DNA of 64,000 nucleotides from Ricordea florida. Lineage: Eukaryota; Cnidaria; Anthozoa; Corallimorpharia; Ricordeidae. The translations under genes were made by a program, and so were the position numbers. Below the pieces are notes generated by a model. That model was not told the DNA's origin and did no database searches. It saw only the letters and a list, made by a program, of their open reading frames with translations. Location of the stretch: NCBI GenBank assembly GCA_949710005.1, contig OX453277.1, positions 12,352,678 through 12,416,677 of the forward strand, written 5' to 3'. Of this stretch, positions 11,448 to 23,700 are shown piece by piece. Each line of letters begins with the position of its first letter. Position 1 is the first letter of the stretch.

Positions 11448-11775
11448 GTATAGGTAATCACATGATTTGTCTCGTGCAATTTGGGATAAATCAGCACTCG
11501 TAAATTTTTCAAAGACTACAAATTGCACGAGCCATGAAAATTAGGCTCGTGCAATTTGGTTAGCCTTTGAAAAATTTACTCGTGCTGATTTATCCCAAAT
11601 TGCACGAGACAAATCATGTGATTACTTGTTAATAATATACATGCAAAAATTTAATTTCAACTTTCTGCACTCAATTTCAACTTTTTGCACTCAATTTCAA
11701 TTTTCTGCACTGTTTGGGATTAATTGACGTGCTCTCAGCCAATGAGCATGCTGAAATTTTTGCATGTATATTATT
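11448..11775. mobile_element. Palindromic element (family also at 58560-58850)
   Basis: Arms at 11450-11536 and 11548-11634 are near-perfect reverse complements (GGTAATCACATGATTTGTCT outward, AATTGCACGAGCC inward) with a 10-base loop. The downstream part to 11775 (TTTCAACTTTCTGCACTC repeated three times, then TGCATGTATATTATTA) matches, in opposite orientation, the sequence at about 58575-58675. Two copies in one window indicate a dispersed family. Confidence 0.75.
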
Positions 11776-12180
11776 AACCAGGGAAGCATAGGAGACTTTT
11801 TTTCCCTTAAAGCCTGTAAAAAGGACAGGTTTTTAGAGCCAGTGTTTCTCATTTTAGCAATTTGCTTTGCAGTAGCCGGAACAAAAGGCTTTCGGGTGCC
11901 ACTGATTCGGTCTGAGAAACGCGAGCTAGGAAAGACAGACAGCCGGTTAAACATTTAGCAAAGTAAAGATAAAATAAAGCTCTCTTTTTGGAATCTTGCA
12001 ACAACTCGAAATTTAAACCTAACCGCTGGGTTGCTTTTCCTAACATAGCAGCATTTCATTACATTTTATCTTACATCTTCATTTCTTCATCTTACATTTT
12101 CATTTCTCTTGCGCTTACCATCGAACTACATTTGAAGGATTTACAAAATTTCAAGCTCGCCGCTTTGGAAAGAAGTAAAG

Positions 12181-12640
12181 TTTATTGATCGTGATAACCA
12201 CTGGTACACGAGGAAGGTGAAAGAGGCAATTCACATAAGACTGCACCCTAATAACATCAACAGGGATAACGGAATTGAAATTCCAGAAGCATGGATGTAG
12301 CCTCCCACGCAAACGTTCTTAGGGGTTCGTCACGGTAGGAACGCGTGACGAACCCCCAAGAACGTTTGCGTGGGAGCCGCTAGCGTGGATGCCGACCACC
12401 AAGAAACACAAGCGGACCCCTGAGGAAAACACAGCAAGTAGGAACAATAGGAGGATCGAAACGCACCAATCAGAGCAGACCACACAGCTACAGAATGGTG
12501 AGTCGGAATCAGTCGACCCCATCACCTGAAGAAGACTAGAAGTAAGCAATGGAAACGTCGCGATCAACATCCACTGACTACATCGTGTGACAAAAGAAGA
12601 ATTTATATTATCATCACATTTTCCACGATGAACAACAACC
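12181..12640 (+). mobile_element. Penelope-like element fragment (C-terminal and 3' region)
   Basis: Read on the plus strand from 12181, the frame gives RDNHWYTRKVKEAIHIR and then INRDNGIEIPEAWM. This is the signature that follows the GIY-YIG nuclease in many Penelope-like retroelements. Beyond an 84-bp palindromic insertion the same protein continues at about 12392 (PTTKKHKRTPEENTASRNNR), followed by the typical 3' segment. The rest of the element is missing, so this is a truncated, dead copy. Confidence 0.6.
12298..12381. mobile_element. 84-bp palindromic MITE inserted in the Penelope fragment
   Basis: CTCCCACGCAAACGTTCTT and its reverse complement form a near-complete palindrome with a short centre. 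It is flanked by AGCATGGATG (12288-12297) and AGCGTGGATG (12382-12391), a probable 10-bp target duplication with one later mutation. The insertion splits the reading frame of the host element exactly at this repeated sequence. Confidence 0.75.
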
Positions 12641-13293
12641 CATTCCTTAACTGAATGGAGCAATCCTTTCAGTGAACGCGAGCAATTGTAAAAATTTTGT
12701 GAGCATGAGCAAGCGAGAACTCGCCTAAATTTTGCTAACAATTCGAGCAAATGTACAATTTGGCGAGCTCTTGAAAGTTTTAGGAGGCCATTCATCAGCC
12801 CTTACAAGGTTCAAAAAATAGGCACCTTGGAAGGGAAGGTATGAGGTTATCCCTATGTTAAAACTCCCCAAAATAATAAAATATAAAATTTCAGTAAAAT
12901 ATGGGCTCCTGGTAACGAATCATTAAAAGTGTGTTCGACATGAATTTATGTCTGTTGATTCTTAAACACTTTCACACCCAAAATCCATGCAGTAATTCTC
13001 CTTTGTGAGTGTTACATACTTTCCTACATGTTACTTTGGATAATTTGGTAGTCGATCAATTCAATATCCTTAGGTTGACAAATTTCTGGATTCTCGTCAC
13101 CTATTTGCATTGGTATTGTAACAGGAAGTTACATATTGATCAATTCTGGGAGTGGTAGGTTTAATATCCGATACTCCATTAGTCCCCAGTCTACTGCTCA
13201 AGTTGTTTTTTCCGTAAATCAGTTTGAAGAAATTCCAGCCTTATATTTCAAAATTTCCCTGGGCCGAATATAACATACTCTCCCTCGCGGCAC
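12641..13293. other. Noncoding interval, no gene seen
   Basis: No recognizable coding or repeat structure in this stretch. Confidence 0.4.
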
Positions 13294-14398
13294 GTCTTTT
13301 CCACGGGTGGCAGGTGGCGGGTAACGGGTAGCGGGTGACAATTCTGCCTGATTTTATTGTGAGGACAGGTTTTCCTTTGGGACTGTAAATTTCCGAATGA
13401 ACGGACACTTGGACTGACAAGTAGAAAAATATAATTCTGGAGGGCACTGCTTTGCCTGCGGGAACGGAAACTCGCGATTCTCTGGTACACGAAGATGTAC
13501 TTCAATCGGTCACTATGGACGTTAACCCGGGACGTTAAGGAAGAGATAGTAGAGACATGACTTGGTCCAACAGAAGTGTATTCTGCACTCGTTAATGTTG
13601 AGGATGTAATCATCAATGTAATCGATGTAATCCAAAAAAAAAACGTTTACAATGTAGCTTGCTTGTATGAGGTATTTAGCGACAAAATACACTCATAAGT
13701 AAATACACTCACGTGTGAAATAAAAGATGCTTAAATTTCTCTTAAAGAAGCGTACGTGACAAAAGTACAAAGTTCCAATATAAGCGCACAGGTGGCATAA
13801 GTACAAAGTTCAATACAAACGCTAGCGAATATGATCAAGTGACGCTCAGGACCACACATGAAAATCAGGAACAAAGCGTGAATTATCCCTATGAGTCGTC
13901 TAGGTGGAGTGTGACATGTGTGAAAGCTCAAAGGTGAGCAAAGGTCAAGCTATATTTTGGTAGAAGATCATCATAGTGACCCGTTCGCGCTTTTGGTTTT
14001 TAGAGGAAGCGGAACACATTAAATGGGAGTGACGCAGCCTTCTTGATGAATTCAAAGTATGAGGTAAGTTTGTTCAAGGACCATCTGCTTATTGGAAAAA
14101 CGTTTGTGACCACGCTTGTAATTTAAACCAAGTAAACTAACCTCACTCGTCTTTTCGCTAACGAAAAAAATAACATTCAGAGGAGAACACCAGTCATATC
14201 CAGAGTACTTCTATGTTATAACAAAGTTCACTACATCCATTTTTCATCAGAGGATTTGCAACTGAATGCGAGTTAGAGTGGGCGTACCCGTTACTCGCCA
14301 CCCGTTACCCTCCACCCGTCACCCGTTACCCTCAACCGGCCACCCGTTACCCTCAACCCGCCACCCGTTACCCGCCACCCGCCACTCGTGGAAAAGAC
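13294..14398. mobile_element. 1.1-kb segment bounded by inverted minisatellite arms
   Basis: The left arm begins GTCTTTTCCACGGGTGGC and runs into GGGTAACGGGT-type units (13294-13338). The right arm is the inverse: about eight GGGTAACGGGTGGC-like units ending in CGTGGAAAAGAC (14285-14398). The interior has no convincing gene. It may be a non-autonomous transposon whose ends contain a minisatellite; no target duplication was found. Confidence 0.5.
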
Positions 14399-14489
14399 CT
14401 GACAATGACACGAACAATCAGTCCTAGGAACCAATCCTCCAACAGATTCGCCGGGGGGCGAAAAGTGTGTCCAAACTCTAAACATACTG

Positions 14490-14554
14490 CAACCTCGTTC
14501 CCAGGGCTTTTCCCTAGAAAGAAAAAGGGCGGAAGAGCTCTGGGAACGAGGTTG
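14490..14554. mobile_element. 65-bp MITE with 9-bp target duplication
   Basis: CAACCTCGTTCCCAGGGC and its inverse GCTCTGGGAACGAGGTTG form the ends. The element is flanked exactly by AACATACTG at 14481-14489 and 14555-14563. A 9-bp duplication is the size typical of Mutator-like elements (inference). Its right duplication touches the insertion site of the giant element. Confidence 0.8.
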
Positions 14555-14562
14555 AACATACT

Positions 14563-14570
14563 GTATATAC
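14563..14570. repeat. Target-site duplication, left (GTATATAC)
   Basis: GTATATAC directly precedes the left TIR; the same octamer occurs at 39370-39377, sharing one base with the right TIR end (TATATAC strictly outside). The site is a perfect palindrome, so the match could partly reflect target preference. Confidence 0.75.
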
Positions 14571-14691
14571 CAACATGTCCTCGAGGCTGGAATTACGATT
14601 ATCGTAAAATATAAATTAGGCGTCAATTTATGATAATCACTATTTCATGACACTGGAAAGATAACAGAGTGAAGACTAGGTTCCAATGCTG
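14571..14691 (+). repeat. Left TIR of the giant transposon, probable promoter
   Basis: This 121-bp repeat is identical base for base to the inverse of 39250-39370. It contains TATAAAT at 14610-14616 and a 13-base palindrome TACGATTATCGTA at 14594-14606, a candidate transposase-binding site. The transposase ATG lies 12 bases beyond its inner edge. I infer that it holds the core promoter and 5' leader. Confidence 0.85.
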
Positions 14692-14703
14692 ATTTGATTC
14701 AAG

Positions 14704-17700
14704 ATGGAGGACGAACACGGTAAGAATCTGTATCACTTTGCAATGATTCCTTTTATTCTTTATGTTTTATCCTTTCGATTTTTTGTATGTCATCTAGCCA
14801 TGTATCATTAAAAGTTTATATCAAATTCTGTAATCACTTTTCTCACAATCAATCGACTTTTTAGAATTTGACAGGGAGCAGTGTCACTCGACTCAGCGAC
14901 ATCAAAGGCGACGGAAAGAGAAGCTTCCTGCAATGAGCAGTCTCATCATGCAAAGTAAGGCCTTATTGTCAAAGAAAAGAAAAGCCAGGTACCTGGAGTT
15001 CAGTAATGATCCTGTCACTGGACGAAGAAACTGCAAGGGTACCTATTCACCCTCAAGAACACGAAAGCGTTGCGCCACCGCCACGAATCAAAATGCCAAT
15101 CTAGATGCAGGAGAAATTGGTACGTTAACTGAAATTTTATAAGCTCAACTGTATGATGTTCGCTATATAACCTTCCAGCTTGTCAATGTGATTTTCATGC
15201 CAATCAGTAAATATTGTGTCGGCAAATTCTTTATTAAATTTCCAACCATACCTGATCGAGGCTACAAGGATTAATACCAGCAGATAAAACCTGACGTTAC
15301 TGATCGAACTGTTCGTTTGATGAGTTCCAATTTTTGAGAGAGAGAGAGCTCGATTGCGTTCGATTTCCGAACTATTCGAACCCAATGACACTTAATCGAA
15401 CACAATTAAGGGAAAATCTCGGCAAAATCCACCCAAAATACCACCGGATATTTGAACAGTCTGTCTGAGTAGTAATAGCTACCAAGAATAAACCGAGTAT
15501 AAAATCGTGCCACTCCATTTTGTGACTTGTTTTTATCATCCTACGGAGTCCCGCATTGTCTGCATAGCTGGCAACTTTGTGGGAAAGCATGCATACAATA
15601 TTATAGTCCAGTTACCAGTGAGATTACTGCAAAGACTCGCCTCCTCTCATTCCCCATGTGACTTTTCCATTGCTTTTAGCAGCCTGCTTGCTGCTCATTC
15701 GCACACTCCCCAACATACCCCTGTTTCCAGGCAAATGCAATCTAACCGTGAAAGTCGACTGTTGTTTTCCAGTCAACATCCAGCCTCAAATTTAACACAA
15801 TTCAACCAAATTGAACCAGTAGAACTTGATCAAGCCCAATCAAATGCAATCAAATGTTCAATCAGTTTCAATTTATCAAACATTTTTGTGGGGGTTGGAT
15901 ACTGTTCGATTATCATACTCACTTGAACCCAATATTTGCATGATTGTGTTCAATAAAGTTCAATTGAGTTTTATAATTCCTGCTTTCAATTTGGTTTGAT
16001 TAGTAAATTCTGGATTAAAAACGTCTAAAGTTCTGCAGAGTTATCTCTCCCTTTGTTCACTTTTCTTTCCCTTTTTTGTATTCCAGTCCTGTGAATAATA
16101 ATAATAATATTAATAATAATAATAGTTATTATAGTAATAATAATAATAATTATTATTTTTATTATATTTATAATAATAATAATTCTGTTATAATAATATT
16201 GTTCTTAGGGATAGAACTATGCAGTGAAGATTTATCAGATGGTGCTCCTGAAATATCAACAATTACAAGTATACCTTAATTCTTTTTACAGTGTCCAGTG
16301 TACTTTGTTATATTATACTTACTTATTTTATATTTAAATTCACGTTTGCTGAAAGTGGGCTGAACAGTTTCTAACCTTTGGGGTACCTTCCCTTCATTTT
16401 GCTTTTACATTCAAACTATTGCAGCTGCAGCCTCAAAACTAACAGGTTACAAGATAAGCTTTGGCATTTTGGTATTTTTGTTTTACCAAAGAGCATTTTG
16501 CATTATCATAGCAAACCAGGTAATTTAATTTGATTTGATTCTGCTCAATTTTAGAAAATTCAGTTAATTAGTAGATTTTTCTTTATTTATGTACAACAAA
16601 GTTTGAAAATCTCTGATGTTTTAGCATTAATATAATAAAGCTCTAACAGAGGGAACTTAGCCAATGCAATTTGCTACATATCTGTAATCAGCTATATACG
16701 CTAGATTGCATATGAGGGTACCTGATATTTTGACGTTTTCTTTGATCTTCAATTTAAGATTTAACAGTCAAAGTTCACTGTCATAGCACATGAAATAAAA
16801 ACTAAAATTATGCAGTTATATCTTCTACAGCTTTATTTTCTTTTCTCTCTCTCTCTCTCTTTTTTTTTTCATTTTCAGATAAAATGACAGATATCTTGCT
16901 TGAGGCAAAGGATCTATTGTCCTCAGAGGACAAAAGTTTTGTTAAAAAATCCCAAAGGTGGGAAGATAGAGTATCTATTTCTAATGAAAGTTGGGCAGAT
17001 TCACGTACTGCCCTTTGTGAAACACTGTTAAAAGCAAGATTTGCTGTAAGGGATGCAGCAAACTGCATGAAATGTCTCAAAGAAACAGCAGTCCTTAGAT
17101 GTCATGAGTGTCCTTCCACTAAATACTTGTGTGGATCCTGTGACAAGAACCTCCATGAAGTGTTTCCATTTCATGACAGAGATGCCATTGTTAATGAGCA
17201 CTATCAACCAATTCCACCAACCCTGTCAATGAATAGCAGTGGAGAATGGGTTACAATTGGTATGTGATTTAATTTTTAAACCATCTAATAGCTATCCTTT
17301 TAACATAGCAATTACCTTGAAGTGAACTATATATTCATATTTGGTGACAAAACACTAATATTTTTTACATCAAACTTGTTGTCACATTGATGTTTTTACT
17401 TGGTTAATAATAACCATAACAGTAAAAATAATGATAGTGATAATAATAATAATAATAATAATAATAACAGTAATAATAATAATTATTATTATATAAGTAA
17501 TAATAATAGTATTTTATACAATAAAAATATTTCCTAGAGAAAGCGAAAAAGGAATTAATTTATTAAAATAATTGAACACAGCTTTCATTATTATTTACAT
17601 GAACATTAATTCTTTCAATTTACTACCTCTTGGTTGAGTAATGATTTGTATAACCTATGCAAATATGTGTCATGAGTTAATTACCTAACTTTTATTTACA

Positions 17701-20700
17701 ACACTGCTTTATCAGTAACAGGATATCTTGCCTTTGGTAACCACTTCTAAATACTCATGAAGCTGTGTTGCCCAAAATTATTAATCCATTTATAAATTTA
17801 TCCATTTTAACAATGTGTGTTTTAAAAATGCCTGTTTTTTAGTGAGGCAACTCCCACATTCAGAAATTTTCTGCCCTGCATGTGGTGGAAAATGTAAGCC
17901 CCTGGTAAATCAGCAAGAACATCACTGCATTGCTGTTTCTTTCAGAGGTCAGTAACATTTTAATTTTTTGCTTTATTTTTCTACCAGATGGTTACTCAAA
18001 AGTGATCTAAAAATTTATTTTGTGCAAATACTTGCATAATTCAAGTAATCGTTTTTACGAAATGATGTGTGCAATCGCTATGTAAGATCCTTTTTTTGTT
18101 TAACAGATGCCATGTGTACATTTCTACCTCATGCCCTTAAAATAGATCCATGTTACATGTGGTCATGTTACTGTTAAATTATACAACTTCGGAAGGGGTT
18201 TTGGGTGGGCTTATAAGCGGGTGAGCTTATAAGCGGAATAAAAAAAATGTTTCGAAACGAGCCACAGTAGTGTTGATTGAAGTACGTTTTTAAGTTGAAA
18301 AGTCATAATGAAGCAACATTTAGCCCTGTTCAGTACTGTCATCCAGCAGAGGGGGGCTTATATCCAGGGGGGGCTTATGACAGGATGTATTGTATTGTTT
18401 CCAGGTAGATGGGCCTATAACCGGGGGATCTTTTAAGCGGGGAGGCTTATAACCGGAATTTTACAGTATTCCGTGGAAGTAATGAAGAAATTAAATATAT
18501 TAATATTATGATTTCTCATTAGGACGATTTGATCTCAATCATGGAGGCTACCAGTGTCTGGATTGCCAGAAAGTTTGTAGCACATCTAATCCATTGGTGA
18601 TTAGTCAGCTGGGATTCTGGCCAGGGAGTATAAGTGATACGACATACATCTTCCATCAGGACCTGTTCCTTCATTGGAATATTCTGCAAAAACAAATGCC
18701 TGGTGTTTCCGAGAGGTCTTTTGTTAAGTCACTAGAGCTTTTCTCAACGCGAAAAGGAAGAGTACGTGTGTCAACATATATTACCTTTGGGTTCTTGTTT
18801 TTCCACAGGATGTGTAATGTTGCATACTGGATGACCTGCGTGTATATATGCTCTCTGGCATACCCACTATATAGGACATTTTCTTATGTAAAGTTTTGAA
18901 AATTGAAGAACAAGAATTATACTTTTTTTTTCACTTAGCTACACTGTAGTTAGAAATTATTCAACTAGAGAGTTTAGTTAAGAGACCTTTGCATTTACTA
19001 TGGAGAGACTTTCATTGCTTCAATTTGATGCCTGTGACTAGCATGTCCTGATAAATGTTGGTAAACCCAATATTAAATTTTCTTCTTGTAGTTGAAACAG
19101 CCTTCTTACATGTACATTGTATCTACTAATTATCACAGCTTGGAACAATAAATATCACCGCATTTGCCACTTCTTTCAAGGAGTGGAAATTCTGCCAGTA
19201 TGAGCTTGATCTTAGTGGGAGACAAATCAACTGGATGGAGTGTCCAGCATGTGACACCCAGCAGCATTCTGTTCATGTGGATGGCAACATGAAGTTGTAT
19301 AGGTTCAAATCTGCTGGTGTGTAAGTAAATATCATTGCTGTTGCCCTGCTGTGGGAAATTATGTGCATGTATTCTTTTCATCTCTTCCTTTTGCAAAGTT
19401 ATAACTTGGATGGAAATTTTAATGTTTCATTTATTGGCTTCACAAAACATACATGTATTTTTCTAAATATTTTTGTGTGCCTAATAATCTGTCGTTATTG
19501 ATGTTTCACTATGCTTACACGACATGTTTTTTCTTGCAAAAAATGATGATGTCCCAATTTTCTTTGTTAGGAGTAAAAGAGAGTGTTACTATGGAGAGAT
19601 GTTCATAGCTTCAAATTCAAAAGTTGACAGTCATATTCATAAAGTTTACCAAGGTGTCAAGCACAGTGTGAGTTTATTTGTTTTTAAAACTAAAAGCCAA
19701 CATCAGATTGGGCAATTACCTTGTTAAGTGTGACATAGAGAATCAAAGGAAACAGGGAAGAAATGCAGAATTGAGTTTATCTTTGCTAAGAAGAAATTGC
19801 ATGAATAATCTAGATAACAAATAAGATATTAAGTGTATTATTTGTTGTTAATTGCAATTGTATCGATGTCAACTGCTTGCTATTTTAATCTACAAGGCTA
19901 ATAGTTGATCTGAATTTATTTTTTCATATGAAATAAGCCCTTCAGTTTAAGAAATGTTTATTGAGTTGCCATTTGAGCATATCAAACAAATTCTCCAAAA
20001 TAAAGCAAACTAAAAATATAGAAGAACAGCGGAATTTTTGGTAAAAAAAGATCACACTACACACTTTATGTTGCAGAAAGACAACCAGCAAAAACTCTGT
20101 GGTGATTCAAGCTGGCATGCAGCAGGCAACTCAGTACAGAAAAAGAAGAACCTCAGTGAGACAGGACTAGAGATTGCTGGCTGTAGACATGCTGTTGCCC
20201 AACATGCCATCAATATGATGTATGGCGAACTGTATGGCTATGCACACTACATGCAACAAAACTACTTCATACCGAGGAATGTTAAATTTCTTTGGTATGA
20301 TGTCGTGTGCAAATATTGGCCATGGCTCAAAAAGCAGAACAAAGAGTTTTCCGAGAGAATGAAACCTGCTTTGTCCATCATGCATGCAAAGGCCCATGCT
20401 TGGTATTGTCAGGTTGGCACAGTTAGTAGTTATGTGAAAATTGCTTTATTTAAATTGTGATAAGTGTTCTTGTGATTGCATAGTAATGTTGGTTGGTCAG
20501 TGTGTATGTTTCTGATATTTCATTTAAAATTTTTCTACACAAATTGTATTTTCCTATGTCCACCACACATGCGCAATCTTCCTGTTTTTAAGAGCTTGCA
20601 TGTTTTGGTGTAACTCTGCCACTGCCCGGTTCCAAGCCCACGATGTGAAAGGAGGAGGCCAAGTTAACTTAACTTTACGATTTAACTTTACTTTGCCATT

Positions 20701-23700
20701 TTTTACAGTCCATGCTGCAGACATGTGATGAAAAAGAAACCATTGGTAATGGTTAGTTGTTAATATTCACGGCAAATGCCGGCGAAAAAAAACCCGTAAC
20801 GTGTAATAAATAGTTCGTCCTTAGTTCCTCATCGTGATATACGTAATATCAATTGTTGATAAACGCCTCAATATAGATAATTTCTTTATTGTTGCATCAC
20901 CCAGATAAAATGTTAATGTGGCTAGCTTTCTTTGAATTTCAGGTTCAGTGGGGAGGAAGATGGCAAGATGAAGCGGGTGCAACAACTGGCGAGGAAGTTG
21001 AACAGATTAACAGCCACTTCTCGCCGCTCGGCAATTCCACCAAGCACATGCTTCCAGAAGGTAACATTTTAGTCTATTTCTCAGGAATACTATGGAATTA
21101 TGTTGCACAACTTACAGCATATGACATACCGTTGTTTTTCGGTTACATTCGATATGAGGAACACTTGTGAACTTCATCATATCAGACTTTATAATGGACT
21201 TTTACTATAGTATTTATTGTATGCTTGGAGTATCTAATTTTTTTTTTCATTATAGGGAGAGAAGAATTACTTACCGAGCATGCTCTTGAGTGGAATAGAC
21301 GGAAAGTTGAAGGGCTTCCGCAGTCTCTGGCAAAGCGTTACAAAAAGGTTTGCATATTGATTACATCCATTTGGTTTTACTCAGTGAAGTATTTTTTATG
21401 CGGTAAGGACATTTCTTTAACTTGTTAACTGCACCCGTTTTACTTTACCTTTTCTACCATGATCCTTTTTTAATTTTAACAGATCCAGAGTCAGCTTAAG
21501 AAGGCATGTCTTGACCTCGATGAGTTGTTAAAGGGACTTCATCAAAACACAGAATGCCTTGAGAAGTGGAAAACCGATGTACTTCAGTTTGCTCAAGGTC
21601 AGTTGTTGCGCTAACTTGTTGTACTTTTTAATCTGCCGTATATTAAAAAAAAACATTCAGCTGGGTTGTGTTGAATACAGCAAATAATTCCGAGATATTG
21701 CGTAGAATAAACACTGTACCTTAACGTGAGATTTAGTAGCAATTCTTTAATAATCCGTACTTTTTTTACTTAGAGGAAGAAAGTTTGAGGAACAGAAAGG
21801 AGCATATGTCGCCGCAAGAAGAAACCTATCTGTGTCATTTAATTTCACAGGAAAGGCTAACACCAAAGCAGCAACTTCTCTTTGAAGCTGCGCAACAGCT
21901 GTACGGGAAAAAGGTGAAGGAATTGTCCGCCACAACAGACACGAACTTCGAGGCAGGCGCAAGTGTCCTAAAAAAGAAGACCTTGTCCCATTTTCGGAAG
22001 CACATGGAACATTGTCATTTTTCGATATCGCATTTTTCTTTGAACATGGGGAAACTAACAGGTGCAGAAAAGACGTTTTTGATTTTTTTGACTCAACTTG
22101 TAGTGTACCATTGCCGTGGATAACATGCCGCGGATTGCAGTTAGTATACAGTGTTAGAAGTTATTACAGTAAATTATAGTAAAGGTGTTTACTTTTTGTT
22201 ACAAGTCTAGCTTGGGCCACACGTTGTATCATTGTACAACAGATGTCGCTCCGACAATGTTGGAACGTGTAGCACCCGTACTGGATGATGTTATTCCAAC
22301 ATTTTTGTCAAAAGTGTTTTGATTGCGAATAAACATTTCGCCGAACATAAATCAATGCCGGAAGGTTTAGCCGGCTTTTCACTTGAATAATGTCGCATGC
22401 CAACGACCAGTCCGTTTAAGCACCCAGTCCCCAAGCCGACAACATTGGCTCTTCAATATAGTAGATCAAGTAGTCGAATAAGGAGCGCATAGCTTTGTCA
22501 CACGTGCACCTTATCATATCCGACATTTGTTTTATAACAATGTTGGAGACGTCTTACAACAATATTGAAAGGAAAAGCCCCTCCTTAAGTTGTTGTTTTC
22601 ATTTTCAGATTCCTCCAAGCAGCGAACGCGGCTTCGTAAGAAAATCTCCACGGAGAAAGCTGATCTCGAAAAAACAATCTGCAAATACAACCAACTTGTA
22701 ACAGACCACCCCATCCGCAAGGAAGACATCGAAAAAGGTCATTTCCCATGGAGTGAGAGTTCATCTGACGCAGGTACTGCGTACTGTCGCACCAGTATGA
22801 AGCCTTTATTAAGTAGTAACCTTGGCTATTAAACTACCGCGGCTGTTTTCTAGCTGTTTTTATCTGAGTCAAATGGTGACTTCATAAAAAGAAGCAATGC
22901 TAATAATTGTACCCTGAATGCAAAGAGAAATATGAATATTTACAATACCTTTTAATCTTGTCGTGTTTTAGTTCCTGCCAGGACTAAGAGGCTAGCTGTA
23001 GACAAGCATATGGAGGTTCAAAGGTTCAAAGAAGAACTTAAGATTCTTGAGAATGAGATGCTCGTCTTTATGAAGTTCTACAAAGACAAGATGTTGCCAT
23101 CTCTACAGCTGCAGCGGCAAAAATTGCTTAATGGCTTGGAAGGTAGGTATTTCTAGCGTTGTCTAACATGATGTAACTTGCTGTAACCGAGAGTAGCTAT
23201 TAGCTATGACGCTACAGGTGAAGAAAAAATCAAACGTAATTGATGATATGATGACTTTAAATAATCTACAATAAAAAACGAAACTGAAAATAATAAGAAG
23301 TGGAAGAAAAAAATAAAAAATTAGCAGTTCCCTTTATTTTCCGTTTCTCGTCCTTCCCAAAAGGAGCTTAAAAAGCTCTCTCTTCTCTCGATTTAATGGA
23401 GAGCCTTTTCTGTCTGTAACGTGAAGATTTGAATGCATATGATTTCCAAGTCATTTAAAGAGTTATTAAGGGCGCCAAACACCCGCTCCCCCGCCTTCTT
23501 CGCGTGTCATTCATTAAAACTGTCGAAGAACGTTCAAAGAAGCAACTGTCTCTTTTAGATAGGTATCATTGTCACATCTGCAAATAACTTCATGTTTTGT
23601 CTTCCTTTTCAGATGATGACACCAGCGATGAAAGAATTAACAATATAGTAGGTTTTTTTATAATCTATTCATCTTGTGAGCCAAAATGTTGGTGTTGGCA

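Noticed and set aside
12319..12795. 158-codon minus-strand frame
   Set aside because: It overlaps the palindromic MITE and lies antisense to the Penelope fragment; no domain.
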